NCBI RefSeq assembly: GCF_015326965.1
Contig: NZ_CP017659.1
Coordinates: 5,522,001 to 5,586,000, forward strand
DNA from: Paenibacillus sp. JZ16
GTDB taxonomy: Bacteria; Bacillota; Bacilli; Paenibacillales; Paenibacillaceae
Reading direction: 5' to 3'
DNA: 64,000 bases
Both the position numbers and the translations under genes were made by a program. Positions 1 through 8,651 of this stretch are shown here, one piece after another; position 1 is the stretch's first letter; each line of letters starts with the position of its first letter. The notes under the pieces are model-generated. The model saw only the letters and a list, made by a program, of their open reading frames with translations. It did no database searches and was not told the origin of the DNA.

Positions 1-1
1 T

Positions 2-700
2 CAATTAATCGATAAGAACCACCACCTTATATGCATCTCTAGAACCACGAACCAACGGATTATCGATCTAGCCAAGGAGAGAGACTGCAAAATTGATTAT
101 TTTAATTTTGATTTAACAAACATTGGCGAGATTGATCAACTTTTCGAAGACATCTTCAGTCAAATTGAGCTTTATTCCAACGATGAGGGGATTTATCTTA
201 TCAATAATGCCGCCATGTTGACTCCAGTGAGCCCAATTGAACGGATAGAAACTGAAAAAATAATAGAGAACATCCATTTAAATCTATTAGCACCAATGAT
301 AATAATCGCAAACTATCTTAAACGTAGCAAAGATATGAATGTGGACAAAAGAATTCTAAATATATCCTCAGCATCTGCAAAATTTTTATTACCGTCACAA
401 AGCTGTTACAGTACTGCAAAAGCTGGCCTTGACTCGTTTACTAAAAGTATAGACATCGAGCAAAAGCTCGTGACATATCCAGCAAAAGTAGTCGCTATAT
501 ATCCAGGTATGATCGACACCAATTTACAATCGGAAATTCGATCCGTAAGTAATGATCTTTTCCCATATGTTAATGAATTCATTCAACTTTCTGAGGAAGG
601 GAAATTACAAACGCCTGAATACACTGCGCACAAATTAATCGAGATTCTGCTAAGCGAAGATTTTGGTAAAGCTGTTGTTATTGAAACCATTGATCAATGA
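2..700 (+). CDS. Short-chain dehydrogenase/reductase, 5' end missing
   Basis: The reading frame is open from base 2, so the N-terminal part with the first strand and most of the glycine-rich NAD(P)-binding loop lies outside the window. Visible SDR hallmarks are NNAAM (the NNAG equivalent after strand 4), the catalytic Ser in SSASAK, and the YxxxK pair in YSTAKAGLD followed by YPGMIDT. The pattern, including the loosely conserved C-terminus, resembles the YueD/benzil reductase group of cytosolic NADPH-dependent SDRs. The family is clear; the substrate is inferred only. An internal ATG at 215 would remove the NAD-binding half, so it is not the start. The gene is more AT-rich than its neighbours and ends at the hairpin at 793-830. 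Confidence 0.85.
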   Translation, partial: QLIDKNHHLICISRTTNQRIIDLAKERDCKIDYFNFDLTNIGEIDQLFEDIFSQIELYSNDEGIYLINNAAMLTPVSPIERIETEKIIENIHLNLLAPMIIIANYLKRSKDMNVDKRILNISSASAKFLLPSQSCYSTAKAGLDSFTKSIDIEQKLVTYPAKVVAIYPGMIDTNLQSEIRSVSNDLFPYVNEFIQLSEEGKLQTPEYTAHKLIEILLSEDFGKAVVIETIDQ

Positions 701-792
701 TCCAAATAATTGCCTACAGACACAATTAATATTCGGAAATGAATGCCACACAGTATACGACAGACAACTACATACTAAACCATTGAGTGAAG

Positions 793-830
793 AAAAACAG
801 CCGTCTCTAATAGAGATTCGGCTGTTTTTT
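793..830. terminator. Bidirectional intrinsic terminator
   Basis: Arms AAACAGCCG and CGGCTGTTT enclose a second pairing TCTCTA/TAGAGA. There are A residues before and T residues after, so the hairpin can end the rightward dehydrogenase transcript and the leftward GerMN transcript. Confidence 0.85.
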
Positions 831-843
831 CATGGAGTGGACG

Positions 844-1389
844 TTATTCACGGGTTAGTGGATGTTCTAATTCCACATGACCCATTAAGCTTTCAGTTGC
901 ATCTCCGTCAACAAGCAGATCAATACTGCTTATTTCTTCAAACTGAAAAAATGTTTCTTTCAGGGCATCGATGGCTAGAAGTTCTCCTCCAGCACCTAAT
1001 CTTGCTTCATCCGGAATATGCACATCAAGTGTCAATTTTCCTTGATTAAACGTTGATGAGAGTAAATCAATACTATTCCACAATGAGATCAATTCAGTTT
1101 GATCGTTACTTTTAAGGGCAGCAAACGTTTTACTGTATTTGTCGGAGTCATCCTCAAAAGTAATTTTCTTCGTACTTTGTTCTAGTTTGTATAGTTGGCC
1201 GTCCGCGTAAAAAACCTGAATTTCTTGAGATTGTTCGCCCTCCTCGTCCTGATTAGCTGATGGCACGGGTGCAGTACTTGCAGGGTCAGAACCCTGCACT
1301 GGATCAGAAGAAGTAGGCTTGCTACCACACCCCACCGCTAGTATGCTTATGGCACAAATTGCGATAGCAAGATAGATCCCTTTTTTCAT
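844..1389 (-). CDS. GerMN-domain lipoprotein
   Basis: 181 residues. An N-terminal signal peptide ends in the lipobox LAVGC (residues 17-21), so the protein should be anchored to the outer face of the membrane. A short Ser/Pro/Thr/Asp linker follows. The rest matches the GerMN fold seen in spore germination GerM proteins: an early VFYADGQL strand, an ALKETFFQF helix, and the diagnostic end IDLLVDGDATESLMGHVELEHPLTR. GerM proteins act in spore cortex/germination processes, but the domain also occurs in other cell-wall proteins. It lies 31 bases downstream of a cell-wall amidase gene on the same strand, so the two probably form one operon acting on peptidoglycan. The precise role is not known. 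Confidence 0.82.
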   Translation of the reverse strand: MKKGIYLAIAICAISILAVGCGSKPTSSDPVQGSDPASTAPVPSANQDEEGEQSQEIQVFYADGQLYKLEQSTKKITFEDDSDKYSKTFAALKSNDQTELISLWNSIDLLSSTFNQGKLTLDVHIPDEARLGAGGELLAIDALKETFFQFEEISSIDLLVDGDATESLMGHVELEHPLTRE

Positions 1390-1420
1390 AGAAGCACATC
1401 CTCTTAAAATAATCGTTGTT

Positions 1421-2812
1421 TTATAACGTCAGATATTCTTTTATTCCATCAACAATGGCCTGTGCCGCTTTATTTTGATTGGTTTCTGACATCATGGCCT
1501 CCTCCTCAGATTTGTTACTTAAAAATCCGACTTCCAAGAGAACCGCAGACATTGTGGTTTCCCGGATGACCTGGTAGTTTCCGTTCTTAACACCACGATC
1601 TTGAAATCCCAAGGCCTTAATCAAATTTTTATGAATGAGGTCTGCTAGTTCTTTACTACTTTCACGTTGGTAATAATACGTTTCGGTTCCCGATACTTGA
1701 GGAGCAGCCTTTACGCTGTTCCCGTGTATAGAAACAAACACATCCGCCTTTAGATCATTAGCAAGTTTAACTCGTTCCGATCGTGTAGGGTAAATATCCG
1801 TTTCACGAGTCATAATCACTTCTATGCTAGGTTCTTGTTGCAAGAGAGCCTGAACTTTAAGGCCTAAAGCAAGGGTGAAAATCTTCTCAGGTTTTTTCGT
1901 GAAACTTATTGTACCTGGATCACTTCCACCATGTCCCGGATCAATAACGACTATTTTCTTGCCACTGTTGACAGGAGTTGCAGGTGCAGGGTCGTTTACC
2001 ATACTCAAATCAAGGATGAATTTGCCGGCGATGGTCTGCTGCTCATAATTGACCGAACGAACATTGTTTAATTCAATCACGATTCGAACTTGAGCAGGGT
2101 CATTTTTGAAAAGAGAATAACGTATATCGGTAATATTTGGAGATTCACTAGTATCCAATCTCTCCATGGCTCCGCTAGAGAGTGCTTGTCCCATATCTCC
2201 CAAGTTGGTAGATGGGAAATCCACGACGATTCGTTCAGGGTTTTGAAGAGTAGTTATGACTGGAGTAACTTCATGGTCTAACGAAACCACCAGTTGGTTA
2301 TTTGCATAGTTTATTTCATGAATTTGCTTAGTGGTTGCTTCGATCCCACTTTCATTAGAGGGTTGGGATGGAAGGGATGTATTGCTAGATAGAGTAACAA
2401 TCTTGTCTTTGTTATTCCAGCCAACGCTCAGACCCATTTCTTCACTAACAAAACGCATGGGTACGACAACCGTATTCTTAATCATTTGAGGAGCAACGTT
2501 GAGCGTCACAGTGTTGTTTTCGACTAAAGCCTCATTTTTTCCAACAGTCAATGAAATTGCTTTAGAACCTTGTTGAATATGTACATTTTGTGTTTTTTTG
2601 TCCCAGTTCACATTGAACTTTAAATTCTCAGCGACTACTCGAATTGGAATCATGATGTTGTTGCGTACATTAACGACTTCAACAGAATTAGGTAACCCAA
2701 GCTCCTGGCCATCTAAAAATATTTTTGTTTGATTTGTAGCCGCTTGAGCGTGCATAGGGTTTAGAAAGAGTAGCAGTGCAGTAAACAGTAGCATCATTAT
2801 AGATTTCTTCAT
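1421..2812 (-). CDS. N-acetylmuramoyl-L-alanine amidase (Amidase_3) with copper-amine-oxidase-like and AMIN domains
   Basis: 463 residues, secreted. A signal peptide ends near AQA (residue 25). Residues about 30-145 are a copper amine oxidase-like N-terminal domain (IFLDGQEL, VPMRFVSEEMGLSVGW). Residues about 160-270 are an AMIN domain, which localises amidases to the wall. Residues about 285-460 are the zinc amidase. Zinc and catalytic positions are visible in DPGHGGSDPG, VSIHGNS and the C-terminal LLEVGFLSN with its catalytic Glu. The enzyme cleaves the amide bond between N-acetylmuramic acid and the stem peptide. The ATG follows GAGGTG at good spacing. It is transcribed with the downstream GerMN lipoprotein. 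It may serve in sporulation or cell separation; the sequence does not say which. Confidence 0.93.
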   Translation of the reverse strand: MKKSIMMLLFTALLLFLNPMHAQAATNQTKIFLDGQELGLPNSVEVVNVRNNIMIPIRVVAENLKFNVNWDKKTQNVHIQQGSKAISLTVGKNEALVENNTVTLNVAPQMIKNTVVVPMRFVSEEMGLSVGWNNKDKIVTLSSNTSLPSQPSNESGIEATTKQIHEINYANNQLVVSLDHEVTPVITTLQNPERIVVDFPSTNLGDMGQALSSGAMERLDTSESPNITDIRYSLFKNDPAQVRIVIELNNVRSVNYEQQTIAGKFILDLSMVNDPAPATPVNSGKKIVVIDPGHGGSDPGTISFTKKPEKIFTLALGLKVQALLQQEPSIEVIMTRETDIYPTRSERVKLANDLKADVFVSIHGNSVKAAPQVSGTETYYYQRESSKELADLIHKNLIKALGFQDRGVKNGNYQVIRETTMSAVLLEVGFLSNKSEEEAMMSETNQNKAAQAIVDGIKEYLTL

Positions 2813-3208
2813 TTTACACCTCGGTTTAAATTTACGGAATTACTAAACTTCTAGCTGAAAGACATGGTTACCATACGGTTTTCATCTATGAAAAGAAATC
2901 ACAGGAAAATAACCTAATACTTAAACTAACCAATTCATAAGAGAACTGATGTTATGAAATTGAAAGGTATCAAGTTAGCGGGGATAACCAATCACCTCCT
3001 AAGACTCGCGAGTTAGTTCAAAAGCTGAAAGTACAAACTACTAAATTATGACATCATTCTGCAATTATACATATTTATCCTGTGAAAATGTACCAAAATT
3101 TGAAAATATCAGTTGAAGCTTATGTGAAAAATTAAATTTTTGGCAATCCGTAATGTGCCTGCATTACGCAATGAATTAAGCTAACGGGACACGATCGTTC
3201 AATGCTAA
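2813..3208. other. Intergenic region, no gene seen
   Basis: About 400 AT-rich bases between the start of the amidase operon (leftward) and the end of the ABC operon (also leftward). It should hold the amidase promoter, but no -35/-10 pair stands out clearly. No RNA gene or convincing small frame was found. Confidence 0.5.
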
Positions 3209-3230
3209 AAGACTGCCTATAGGCAGTTTC
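3209..3230 (-). terminator. Terminator of the ABC/YxeA operon
   Basis: A perfect palindrome CTGCCTATAGGCAG (3213-3226) is followed on the minus strand by CTTTT, 25 bases after the YxeA stop. The stem is short, so termination may be partial. Confidence 0.55.
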
Positions 3231-3252
3231 AAATAAACTGGATTCATGCGTA

Positions 3253-3603
3253 TTATTGTCGATATCGCCCCTGAACCGCTTCAGGCAGTTCCTCGAAGGC
3301 AACCTCTTCCCAATGCGTGACCCCCCGAAGCAGCGTGTGATATAGCTGTACATAAGCTCCTTCTCTTAATTGCTTTCCGGTCGAAAACCCAAGCCTGCGT
3401 TCATTTCCTTTCACATTATATGAAGTCAGCTCATAGTTGTAACGTCCATTGTCATCTTGAATACCGAGGCCGGTTATCATCGTATAATAGATGTTTTTTC
3501 CTGCAGAATTTTCAGGGGTCAGCTTCTCCGAATCCCAGAAGAACATCCACAAGCATGCTCCAATCACGATGATGAGCCCCAGGACTTGTACTGTTTTTTT
3601 CAA
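3253..3603 (-). CDS. YxeA-family (DUF1093) secreted small protein
   Basis: 116 residues with one N-terminal hydrophobic segment (about residues 5-23) and an extracytoplasmic remainder. The features KNIYYTMI, YELTSYNVKGNERRLGFSTGKQLREGAYVQLYH are those of the YxeA/DUF1093 family of small OB-like exported proteins in Bacillales. In this family the genes often sit beside ABC transporters for peptide antibiotics. Here it is the last gene of the four-gene leftward operon, 22 bases after a permease gene, so it probably assists peptide sensing, immunity or export. The biochemical role of the family is not established. Confidence 0.8.
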   Translation of the reverse strand: MKKTVQVLGLIIVIGACLWMFFWDSEKLTPENSAGKNIYYTMITGLGIQDDNGRYNYELTSYNVKGNERRLGFSTGKQLREGAYVQLYHTLLRGVTHWEEVAFEELPEAVQGRYRQ

Positions 3604-3625
3604 TATAAAATCCTCCTAAGCGTAA

Positions 3626-4357
3626 TCAGGATGATACAATGTCTTTATTCTTCAACCGGCGAATAGACATCGATGAAAAAATGATAATGAAAGCCAAATT
3701 GATCAACCAAAACAGAATGTTCTGCATGCCTGTTAACGGATCTTGACTCATCACACTCATCCCGATGTTGAGTAACGAGAACGGGAAAAATATTCCTAAC
3801 TTGGCAATATACATACCCAGACCAATAAAGACCGCGCACAAACTAATGCCGATCGGCGTGGCAAAGCTGCGGATCCGCAGCGAAAGCCCCAATTGTAGAG
3901 CAGTTATGGACATACACGCATACCATCCACGGATCATCCAACCTATAGTTTCTACAGGGAAATGCCCTGGTAAGGAGAATAAGGTGCCTGCCAGCCAATA
4001 GAGTCCCATGAACAGTACTTGTGCGAACAAGATTAATATGCCGACTACCATCCATTTGGCAAGAAACACGCTGGCAATCGAAACAGGAGAGGTCATAACC
4101 ATATTCCAATTCCGGTTTAAATGCTCCAGCCTACCAATATAGGAACAGCAGATGGAAATCAGAATAGGCAGGAAAAACACACCGTAGAATAGGGCGACTT
4201 GGGTCCACAGGCTGTACCAACCATTTTGCAGGGCGTCCTGGTTAAAATAATAATTCGCACATCCAATCAACAAACTTAGAATTGGAAGTACCGCGATGAT
4301 AAGGCCAATTCGAGAATGACGCAGTTTTATCCATTCAGCAGAAATACTTCGTTTCAT
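3626..4357 (-). CDS. ABC-2 type permease, LanG/MutG-like
   Basis: 243 residues with about six membrane helices. It starts MKRSISAEWIKLRHSR, the cytoplasmic entry helix typical of lantibiotic-immunity permeases of the LanE/LanG (MutG, BcrB) type. It lies 12 bases downstream of a second, different permease, and together with the ATPase gene gives the LanF-E-G gene order. The complex would move cationic peptide antibiotics out of the membrane. No lantibiotic precursor or modification gene is visible nearby, so protection against foreign peptides is more likely than self-immunity. Substrate is inferred. Confidence 0.82.
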   Translation of the reverse strand: MKRSISAEWIKLRHSRIGLIIAVLPILSLLIGCANYYFNQDALQNGWYSLWTQVALFYGVFFLPILISICCSYIGRLEHLNRNWNMVMTSPVSIASVFLAKWMVVGILILFAQVLFMGLYWLAGTLFSLPGHFPVETIGWMIRGWYACMSITALQLGLSLRIRSFATPIGISLCAVFIGLGMYIAKLGIFFPFSLLNIGMSVMSQDPLTGMQNILFWLINLAFIIIFSSMSIRRLKNKDIVSS

Positions 4358-4369
4358 AAAAACTCCTCC

Positions 4370-5122
4370 TCAGATTTCCTGCCTGCTTACTTGGAAGTTC
4401 CCCACGAAATAGAACAGGAGAGTCATGATCAACGAACCCAGTATGATTCCAACACTTTCAGGCTGTACGATATAGACACTCGCAGACTCGGCGTATCGAT
4501 AAGTAACTGGACTGAGATCCAAATAGTAAGACCAAATAAGAAGATGTCGAATAGCAGCCGGAAATAATCCGGCGGTCATTCCGATGAAGCCGCCCAGCAT
4601 GCCTAAACACAGCGCAAAAGCCTGATTTTTGATAGCAAAAGATATCCACTGTTGAAGAGCTGTAACAGCAAGCGTCGTGAGGAGAGTGCCTCCAACGAAC
4701 CGGAATAATAAATCGCTAGGCAGCGAGCCGGGGAAATCCTTTGTGAGCCCGATCACGATTATGAATAAAGCCTGTACCCCGATGCCATACAGGACTAGAC
4801 TATTGGTACATATATACTTCGCTGCGTAGAGCCGTCCGCGTCCAACATTGGTAGCAGCAAGCATTTTCCAGGTCGATCCCTTATGTTCCATATCACAAAT
4901 ACGTGAGACAACAACAGCCGACATAATGGGCATAAACAAACCATTCATGGATGATATACTAAAAAAAACGGATTCCCACACGGCGTGATCCGGGTTGCTC
5001 GCAATGGACCGGCTTATGGACATAAAAGCCCACAGCATCTCTATGACAAGAAATAATATCATCATGATCCCTATTTTTTTGCGACGGATTTTATAATACT
5101 CCAGCCCTAACAATTTGATCAC
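4370..5122 (-). CDS. ABC-2 type permease, LanE/BcrB-like
   Basis: 250 residues, about six membrane helices, beginning with an amphipathic LGLEYYKIRRKKIG segment. The loop CDMEHKGSTWKMLAATNVGRGRLYAAKY is the conserved cytoplasmic region of LanE/MutE permeases. Its ATG overlaps the stop of the ATPase gene by four bases (ATGA type), so translation is coupled. It would pair with the next permease as a heterodimer driven by the ATPase encoded upstream. Confidence 0.83.
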   Translation of the reverse strand: MIKLLGLEYYKIRRKKIGIMMILFLVIEMLWAFMSISRSIASNPDHAVWESVFFSISSMNGLFMPIMSAVVVSRICDMEHKGSTWKMLAATNVGRGRLYAAKYICTNSLVLYGIGVQALFIIVIGLTKDFPGSLPSDLLFRFVGGTLLTTLAVTALQQWISFAIKNQAFALCLGMLGGFIGMTAGLFPAAIRHLLIWSYYLDLSPVTYRYAESASVYIVQPESVGIILGSLIMTLLFYFVGNFQVSRQEI

Positions 5123-6036
5123 AAGCTCCGCCCCTTTCCTGTCAGCTCCAGGAATATATCCTCCAAACTTTTCTTCTGCTCTTCGATTCGAGTGACTTCG
5201 ATTTTATGTTCAACAAGCAGCCTGTTCATCTCCGCCACTTCCGTATCCTGAAGCGTGCAGAGCTCAAGCCGGCTGCCACTTTGTGTCGGGTTGTATCCTT
5301 GAGTGAGTAGTAGCTGCTCGGCTTTAGCGTTGTCCCCGGTTTTCATATAAATGGCGTTTCTGTTTTTTTGCTTCAAACTTGCCATACTCCCCTGATACAA
5401 CAGATTCCCTTGAGTAATAATGCCTACTGAGGTAGCGATTTGTTCGATCTCCGAGAGGAGATGGCTGGAGAGCAATACAGTGATTCCATAGCGTTCAGGC
5501 AATGATTTGATGAGCTCCCGAATTTCCCCAATGCCCGCGGGGTCAAGTCCGTTCGTCGGCTCATCAAGGATCAGCAGCTTGGGAAAAGCAAGCAGGGCCA
5601 TCGCGATGCCCAGCCGTTGCTTCATTCCCAGCGAATATTGTTCCGTTTTTTTGTTTTTTTGATTTTCCAGCCGCACAATACGAAGCGCCTCGTGAACATT
5701 TTTATCGGGTACGTTCCGAAGGCGCTGCATAACCTTCATATTCTCAAGCCCGGTCAAATGCCCGTAATAAGAGGGAGATTCAATCAGCGATCCGGTTCGC
5801 TGCAGAATGGATGGCCGATGTTTGCTCAGGTCTTGTCCGAAAATATGGATGGTCCCTTCCGTTGGCTTGACGAGACCGAGCAGCATTTTTAGCGTCGTTG
5901 TTTTCCCTGCACCGTTTGGGCCCAGAAAACCATAGATTTCTCCCTCTTGAACACGTAAATCCACTTTATTTACACTGTTATTTGCCCCATATGTTTTAGA
6001 CAGATTTTGCGTTTGCACAATAGCGAGTGTACTCAT
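5119..6036 (-). CDS. ABC transporter ATPase, BcrA/LanF type
   Basis: 305 residues. Walker A is GPNGAGKTT (about residues 38-46), the Q-loop region LIESPSYYGHLTG, the signature YSLGMKQRLGIAMALL, Walker B LLILDEPTNGLDP and the H-loop SSHLLSE. The C-terminal 80 residues form the BcrA-type extension ending EEQKKSLEDIFLELTG. This is the energy-coupling subunit of the LanFEG-like exporter and the first gene of the operon. The start ATG follows a GGAG-like site. Divergent orientation from the response regulator at 6198 suggests control by that two-component system. Confidence 0.92.
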   Translation of the reverse strand: MSTLAIVQTQNLSKTYGANNSVNKVDLRVQEGEIYGFLGPNGAGKTTTLKMLLGLVKPTEGTIHIFGQDLSKHRPSILQRTGSLIESPSYYGHLTGLENMKVMQRLRNVPDKNVHEALRIVRLENQKNKKTEQYSLGMKQRLGIAMALLAFPKLLILDEPTNGLDPAGIGEIRELIKSLPERYGITVLLSSHLLSEIEQIATSVGIITQGNLLYQGSMASLKQKNRNAIYMKTGDNAKAEQLLLTQGYNPTQSGSRLELCTLQDTEVAEMNRLLVEHKIEVTRIEEQKKSLEDIFLELTGKGRSL

Positions 6037-6096
6037 AAGAAAGTCAGCTCCATTCCAGTCTTTAATTTCTACTTCGTTTCAACCATAAAGAATCTA

Positions 6097-6179
6097 CCTT
6101 ACTTCAGTCTTTAGACAACCTTACGCTAACCTTAAATAGATTTTGAAAAAGACGGCTCATCCCCTTGTTCATGTATAAT
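6097..6179. promoter_or_regulatory. Divergent control region with phased CCTTA repeats
   Basis: Between the leftward ABC operon and the rightward regulator gene, CCTTA occurs at 6097, 6119 and 6130, that is with spacings of 22 and 11 bases, on one face of the helix. Direct repeats with an 11-base period are typical of OmpR-family regulator sites. A -10 TATAAT lies at 6174-6179 for the regulator gene, with no good -35. On the minus strand TTGTCT, 16 bases and TAGATT could serve the ABC operon. Confidence 0.5.
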
Positions 6180-6197
6180 AAATTCAGGTGATGGGGC

Positions 6198-6911
6198 ATG
6201 GAGAATTTAAAAGACAAAAAAATATTAATTGTAGATGATGAACCGGAAATCAGAATTATGATCGAACGATTTTTAAGAAAAGAGGGCTTTTACCGTATTT
6301 CCATGGCAGGCGACTGTACTTCGGCTCTGTCGATCTGCCGAGAGGGTAAACCGGATATCGCGATTCTTGATGTCATGCTGCCTGATGGCGACGGATTCTC
6401 GCTTCTGTCTTCCATTAAACAGTTGATAGATATTCCGATTCTTTTTCTTTCCGCGCGAGGTGAGGATGAAGATCGATTGCTTGGACTGGGTTTGGGGGCA
6501 GATGATTACCTTGTGAAACCTTTCCTGCCGCGGGAGCTGGTATTACGGCTGATGGCAATACTGAAGCGGGTTTACTCCTCTCCCGTGGCAGAGCGTCTGC
6601 CTGTCTTCCGATTGGGGGAACAGACGATAGACCTCGAGAGTGCTGTCGTGCACAGGAATCAGAAGGAACTGTCATTGACGGCAAAGGAACATGCGATTCT
6701 TGTGAAATTGTACGAGAACCAAGGCCGAATCGTCACGAGCGATGCCTTATGTCAAGCCGTTTGGGGAGATGACAGCTACGGATACGAAAATACATTGATG
6801 GTCCATGTCAGACGGGTACGGGAAAAAATCGAGCGGGATCCTTCTAAACCGATTCATCTACTCACCGTCAGGGGACTGGGATATAAGCTGCTGGTGAAGG
6901 AGATACGTTAG
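6198..6911 (+). CDS. OmpR/PhoB-family response regulator
   Basis: 237 residues. The receiver domain (residues about 8-120) shows the acidic pair in VDDEPE, the phosphoacceptor Asp in IAILDVMLPDGDG, the Ser/Thr of FLSARGED and the Lys of DDYLVKPFLPREL. The C-terminal winged helix (about 140-235) contains LTAKEHAILVKLYENQGRIVTSDALCQAVWG and VRGLGYKL. The ATG follows AGGTGATGGGG. It overlaps the kinase start by one base (TAGTG). Its position divergent from the LanFEG-like exporter points to control of that operon in response to a peptide antibiotic. Confidence 0.93.
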   Translation: MENLKDKKILIVDDEPEIRIMIERFLRKEGFYRISMAGDCTSALSICREGKPDIAILDVMLPDGDGFSLLSSIKQLIDIPILFLSARGEDEDRLLGLGLGADDYLVKPFLPRELVLRLMAILKRVYSSPVAERLPVFRLGEQTIDLESAVVHRNQKELSLTAKEHAILVKLYENQGRIVTSDALCQAVWGDDSYGYENTLMVHVRRVREKIERDPSKPIHLLTVRGLGYKLLVKEIR

Positions 6912-8338
6912 TGGAGGGGATTATTCGCATATTACGGCGGTTTGTCGCCTCAACCCTATTGTTCTCGTTATTTCTGCTTCTTTTTAATTTCGTATTACTA
7001 GGCACGCTAGTGTTCACGGAAAATGACCAGAACTCGTCCCCGGAAGGCATAGTTAAGCAAGTGACCCAAGGCTTGGAGATGCAGAAGGACAGCTTTCAAC
7101 TGGACGGGCAAGCTACCGAGCTGCTGCAGCAGAATCATGCCTGGGCCATGCTGCTCGGTGAAAATGGTCATGTGATCTGGGATTATCATTTACCTCATGA
7201 TGTTCCTGCTTTCTACAATCTAGTCGATGTAGCCAAGTTCTCACGGTACTACCTTAAGGATTATCCGGTTTATACATCGGAACATCAGGAAGGACTGATG
7301 GTCGTAGGGTATCCCAAGGAAAGCCACTGGAAGTATCAATTGGACTTCCTTGCAGAATGGATAAGCTCGTTGCCCCTGCGGATCGTGCTGCTGCTACTTT
7401 GTAATTTGGCGTTGGCCTTACTGATATCTATTATCATTGGCACACGGCTCATCAGAAAGATACGGCCTCTGGTGGACGGAGTCCACAATTTAGCTAGGGA
7501 ACAAGAGGTTCAGCTTGACACCAAAGGGATATTTGGTGATTTGGCCCAGAGCATGAATTCAGCATCAGCGATATTCCAGAACAAGACAGCCGCGCTGCAG
7601 TCACGGGATGAAGCACGTGCCAACTGGATTGCCGGGATTTCTCATGATATTCGGACGCCGCTCTCCCTCATACTCGGTTATGCCAGCGAAATGGAGGATC
7701 AATCGGACTTGTCGGAGGAGCAGAGGCATCAGGCCGGTATTATCCGGAGCCAAGGCGAGAAGCTGCGCTCACTGGTAAGTGATCTGAATCTGGTCTCTAT
7801 GCTTGAATATGAAATGCAGCCTTTGAACTTGAAGTACATCCGGCTATCGGTTCTGGGTAGACAGGTTGTCACGGAATTTTTGAATCATGGTTTGGATAAC
7901 CGGTATGACATTGAATTAAAACTAGCGGATGAAGCGGTTCGGATCTATGGGGATGAGAAATTGTTGCTCCGGGCAATCAGCAATCTTGTCCAGAACAGTG
8001 TGCGTCATAACTCGCAGGGCTGCAAAATCACAATAGAAACCTCTCTATCCCAAGATCGCTCCCAATATCGCATGATCGTAAGGGATGATGGGCGAGGAAT
8101 CCCTCAAGAGCAATTGGCGGAGATTACCGAATTGTACTTTTCTGCAAAGAGAAGGCGCCCTGCCCAGCAAGGTCACGGCCTGGGGCTTCCGATGGTAGCA
8201 AGGATTGCGAAGGCGCATCATGGCCACCTCCTTCTTGCAAATGGTGAGGACCAAAGAGGTCTAACAGCGATCATGGAATTCCCTGTGCAGTCGCAGAATG
8301 AAACAGTGGAAGATTGGCAAGTGGGTAGCCATCGATGA
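6911..8338 (+). CDS. Sensor histidine kinase
   Basis: 475 residues with a GTG start whose G is the last base of the preceding stop. Two membrane helices (about residues 12-35 and 155-178) flank an extracellular loop of about 120 residues, then a HAMP-like linker. The HisKA box is GISHDIRTPLSLILGY with the phosphorylated His. The ATPase domain has NLVQNSVRHN (N box), DDGRGIP (G1) and GHGLGLPMV (G2). The sizeable extracellular loop differs from the tiny loop of BceS-type kinases, so it may sense the ligand directly. It is the partner of the regulator at 6198. Confidence 0.92.
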   Translation: MEGIIRILRRFVASTLLFSLFLLLFNFVLLGTLVFTENDQNSSPEGIVKQVTQGLEMQKDSFQLDGQATELLQQNHAWAMLLGENGHVIWDYHLPHDVPAFYNLVDVAKFSRYYLKDYPVYTSEHQEGLMVVGYPKESHWKYQLDFLAEWISSLPLRIVLLLLCNLALALLISIIIGTRLIRKIRPLVDGVHNLAREQEVQLDTKGIFGDLAQSMNSASAIFQNKTAALQSRDEARANWIAGISHDIRTPLSLILGYASEMEDQSDLSEEQRHQAGIIRSQGEKLRSLVSDLNLVSMLEYEMQPLNLKYIRLSVLGRQVVTEFLNHGLDNRYDIELKLADEAVRIYGDEKLLLRAISNLVQNSVRHNSQGCKITIETSLSQDRSQYRMIVRDDGRGIPQEQLAEITELYFSAKRRRPAQQGHGLGLPMVARIAKAHHGHLLLANGEDQRGLTAIMEFPVQSQNETVEDWQVGSHR

Positions 8339-8375
8339 GACCCATAAATCCAATTGAAATGAGGTGGAGATCAAG

Positions 8376-8480
8376 ATGAGCTGGCGCGGAAGATCCAAAT
8401 TGGAGCGATTTGAGATGGCCGCCACTTTTATAATGGATGTGATACTCTATATCCCGCGTTTGATTATGAAGCTGTTTTAA
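8376..8480 (+). CDS. 34-residue cationic amphipathic peptide, unknown
   Basis: A short frame begins 37 bases after the kinase stop with a good ribosome site (GAGGTGGAG at 8361-8369, about 6 bases from the ATG). The product starts MSWRGRSKLERFEMA and continues with a hydrophobic stretch (FIMDVILYIPRLIM) ending KLF, i.e. a basic head and a membrane-seeking helix. I do not recognise it. Its position makes it the third gene of the two-component operon; it could be a small membrane regulator of the kinase or exporter. Coding status rests on the ribosome site and composition only. Confidence 0.5.
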   Translation: MSWRGRSKLERFEMAATFIMDVILYIPRLIMKLF

Positions 8481-8590
8481 ATGTTCCGCTTCTGCTGTTC
8501 ATCGAACTTTGACGGCAATCTTTGCACTGATTAAAACTTCCATCAGCATTTCCAGGAATAAATCCAAAAGACATAACCATGAACAAACAG

Positions 8591-8617
8591 AAACGGACTA
8601 GTCACGCTAGTCCGTTT
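8591..8617 (+). terminator. Intrinsic terminator-like hairpin after the two-component operon
   Basis: Perfect 11-bp arms AAACGGACTAG and CTAGTCCGTTT with a 5-base loop. The U-run is short (TTTCATT). Confidence 0.65.
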
Positions 8618-8651
8618 CATTCTGCTTTCATATATCCAAGTTCCAGTAGAA

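Noticed and set aside
3132-3353. 73-codon minus-strand frame overlapping the YxeA gene
   Set aside because: It overlaps a clear YxeA protein in another frame, includes the terminator and has no ribosome site.
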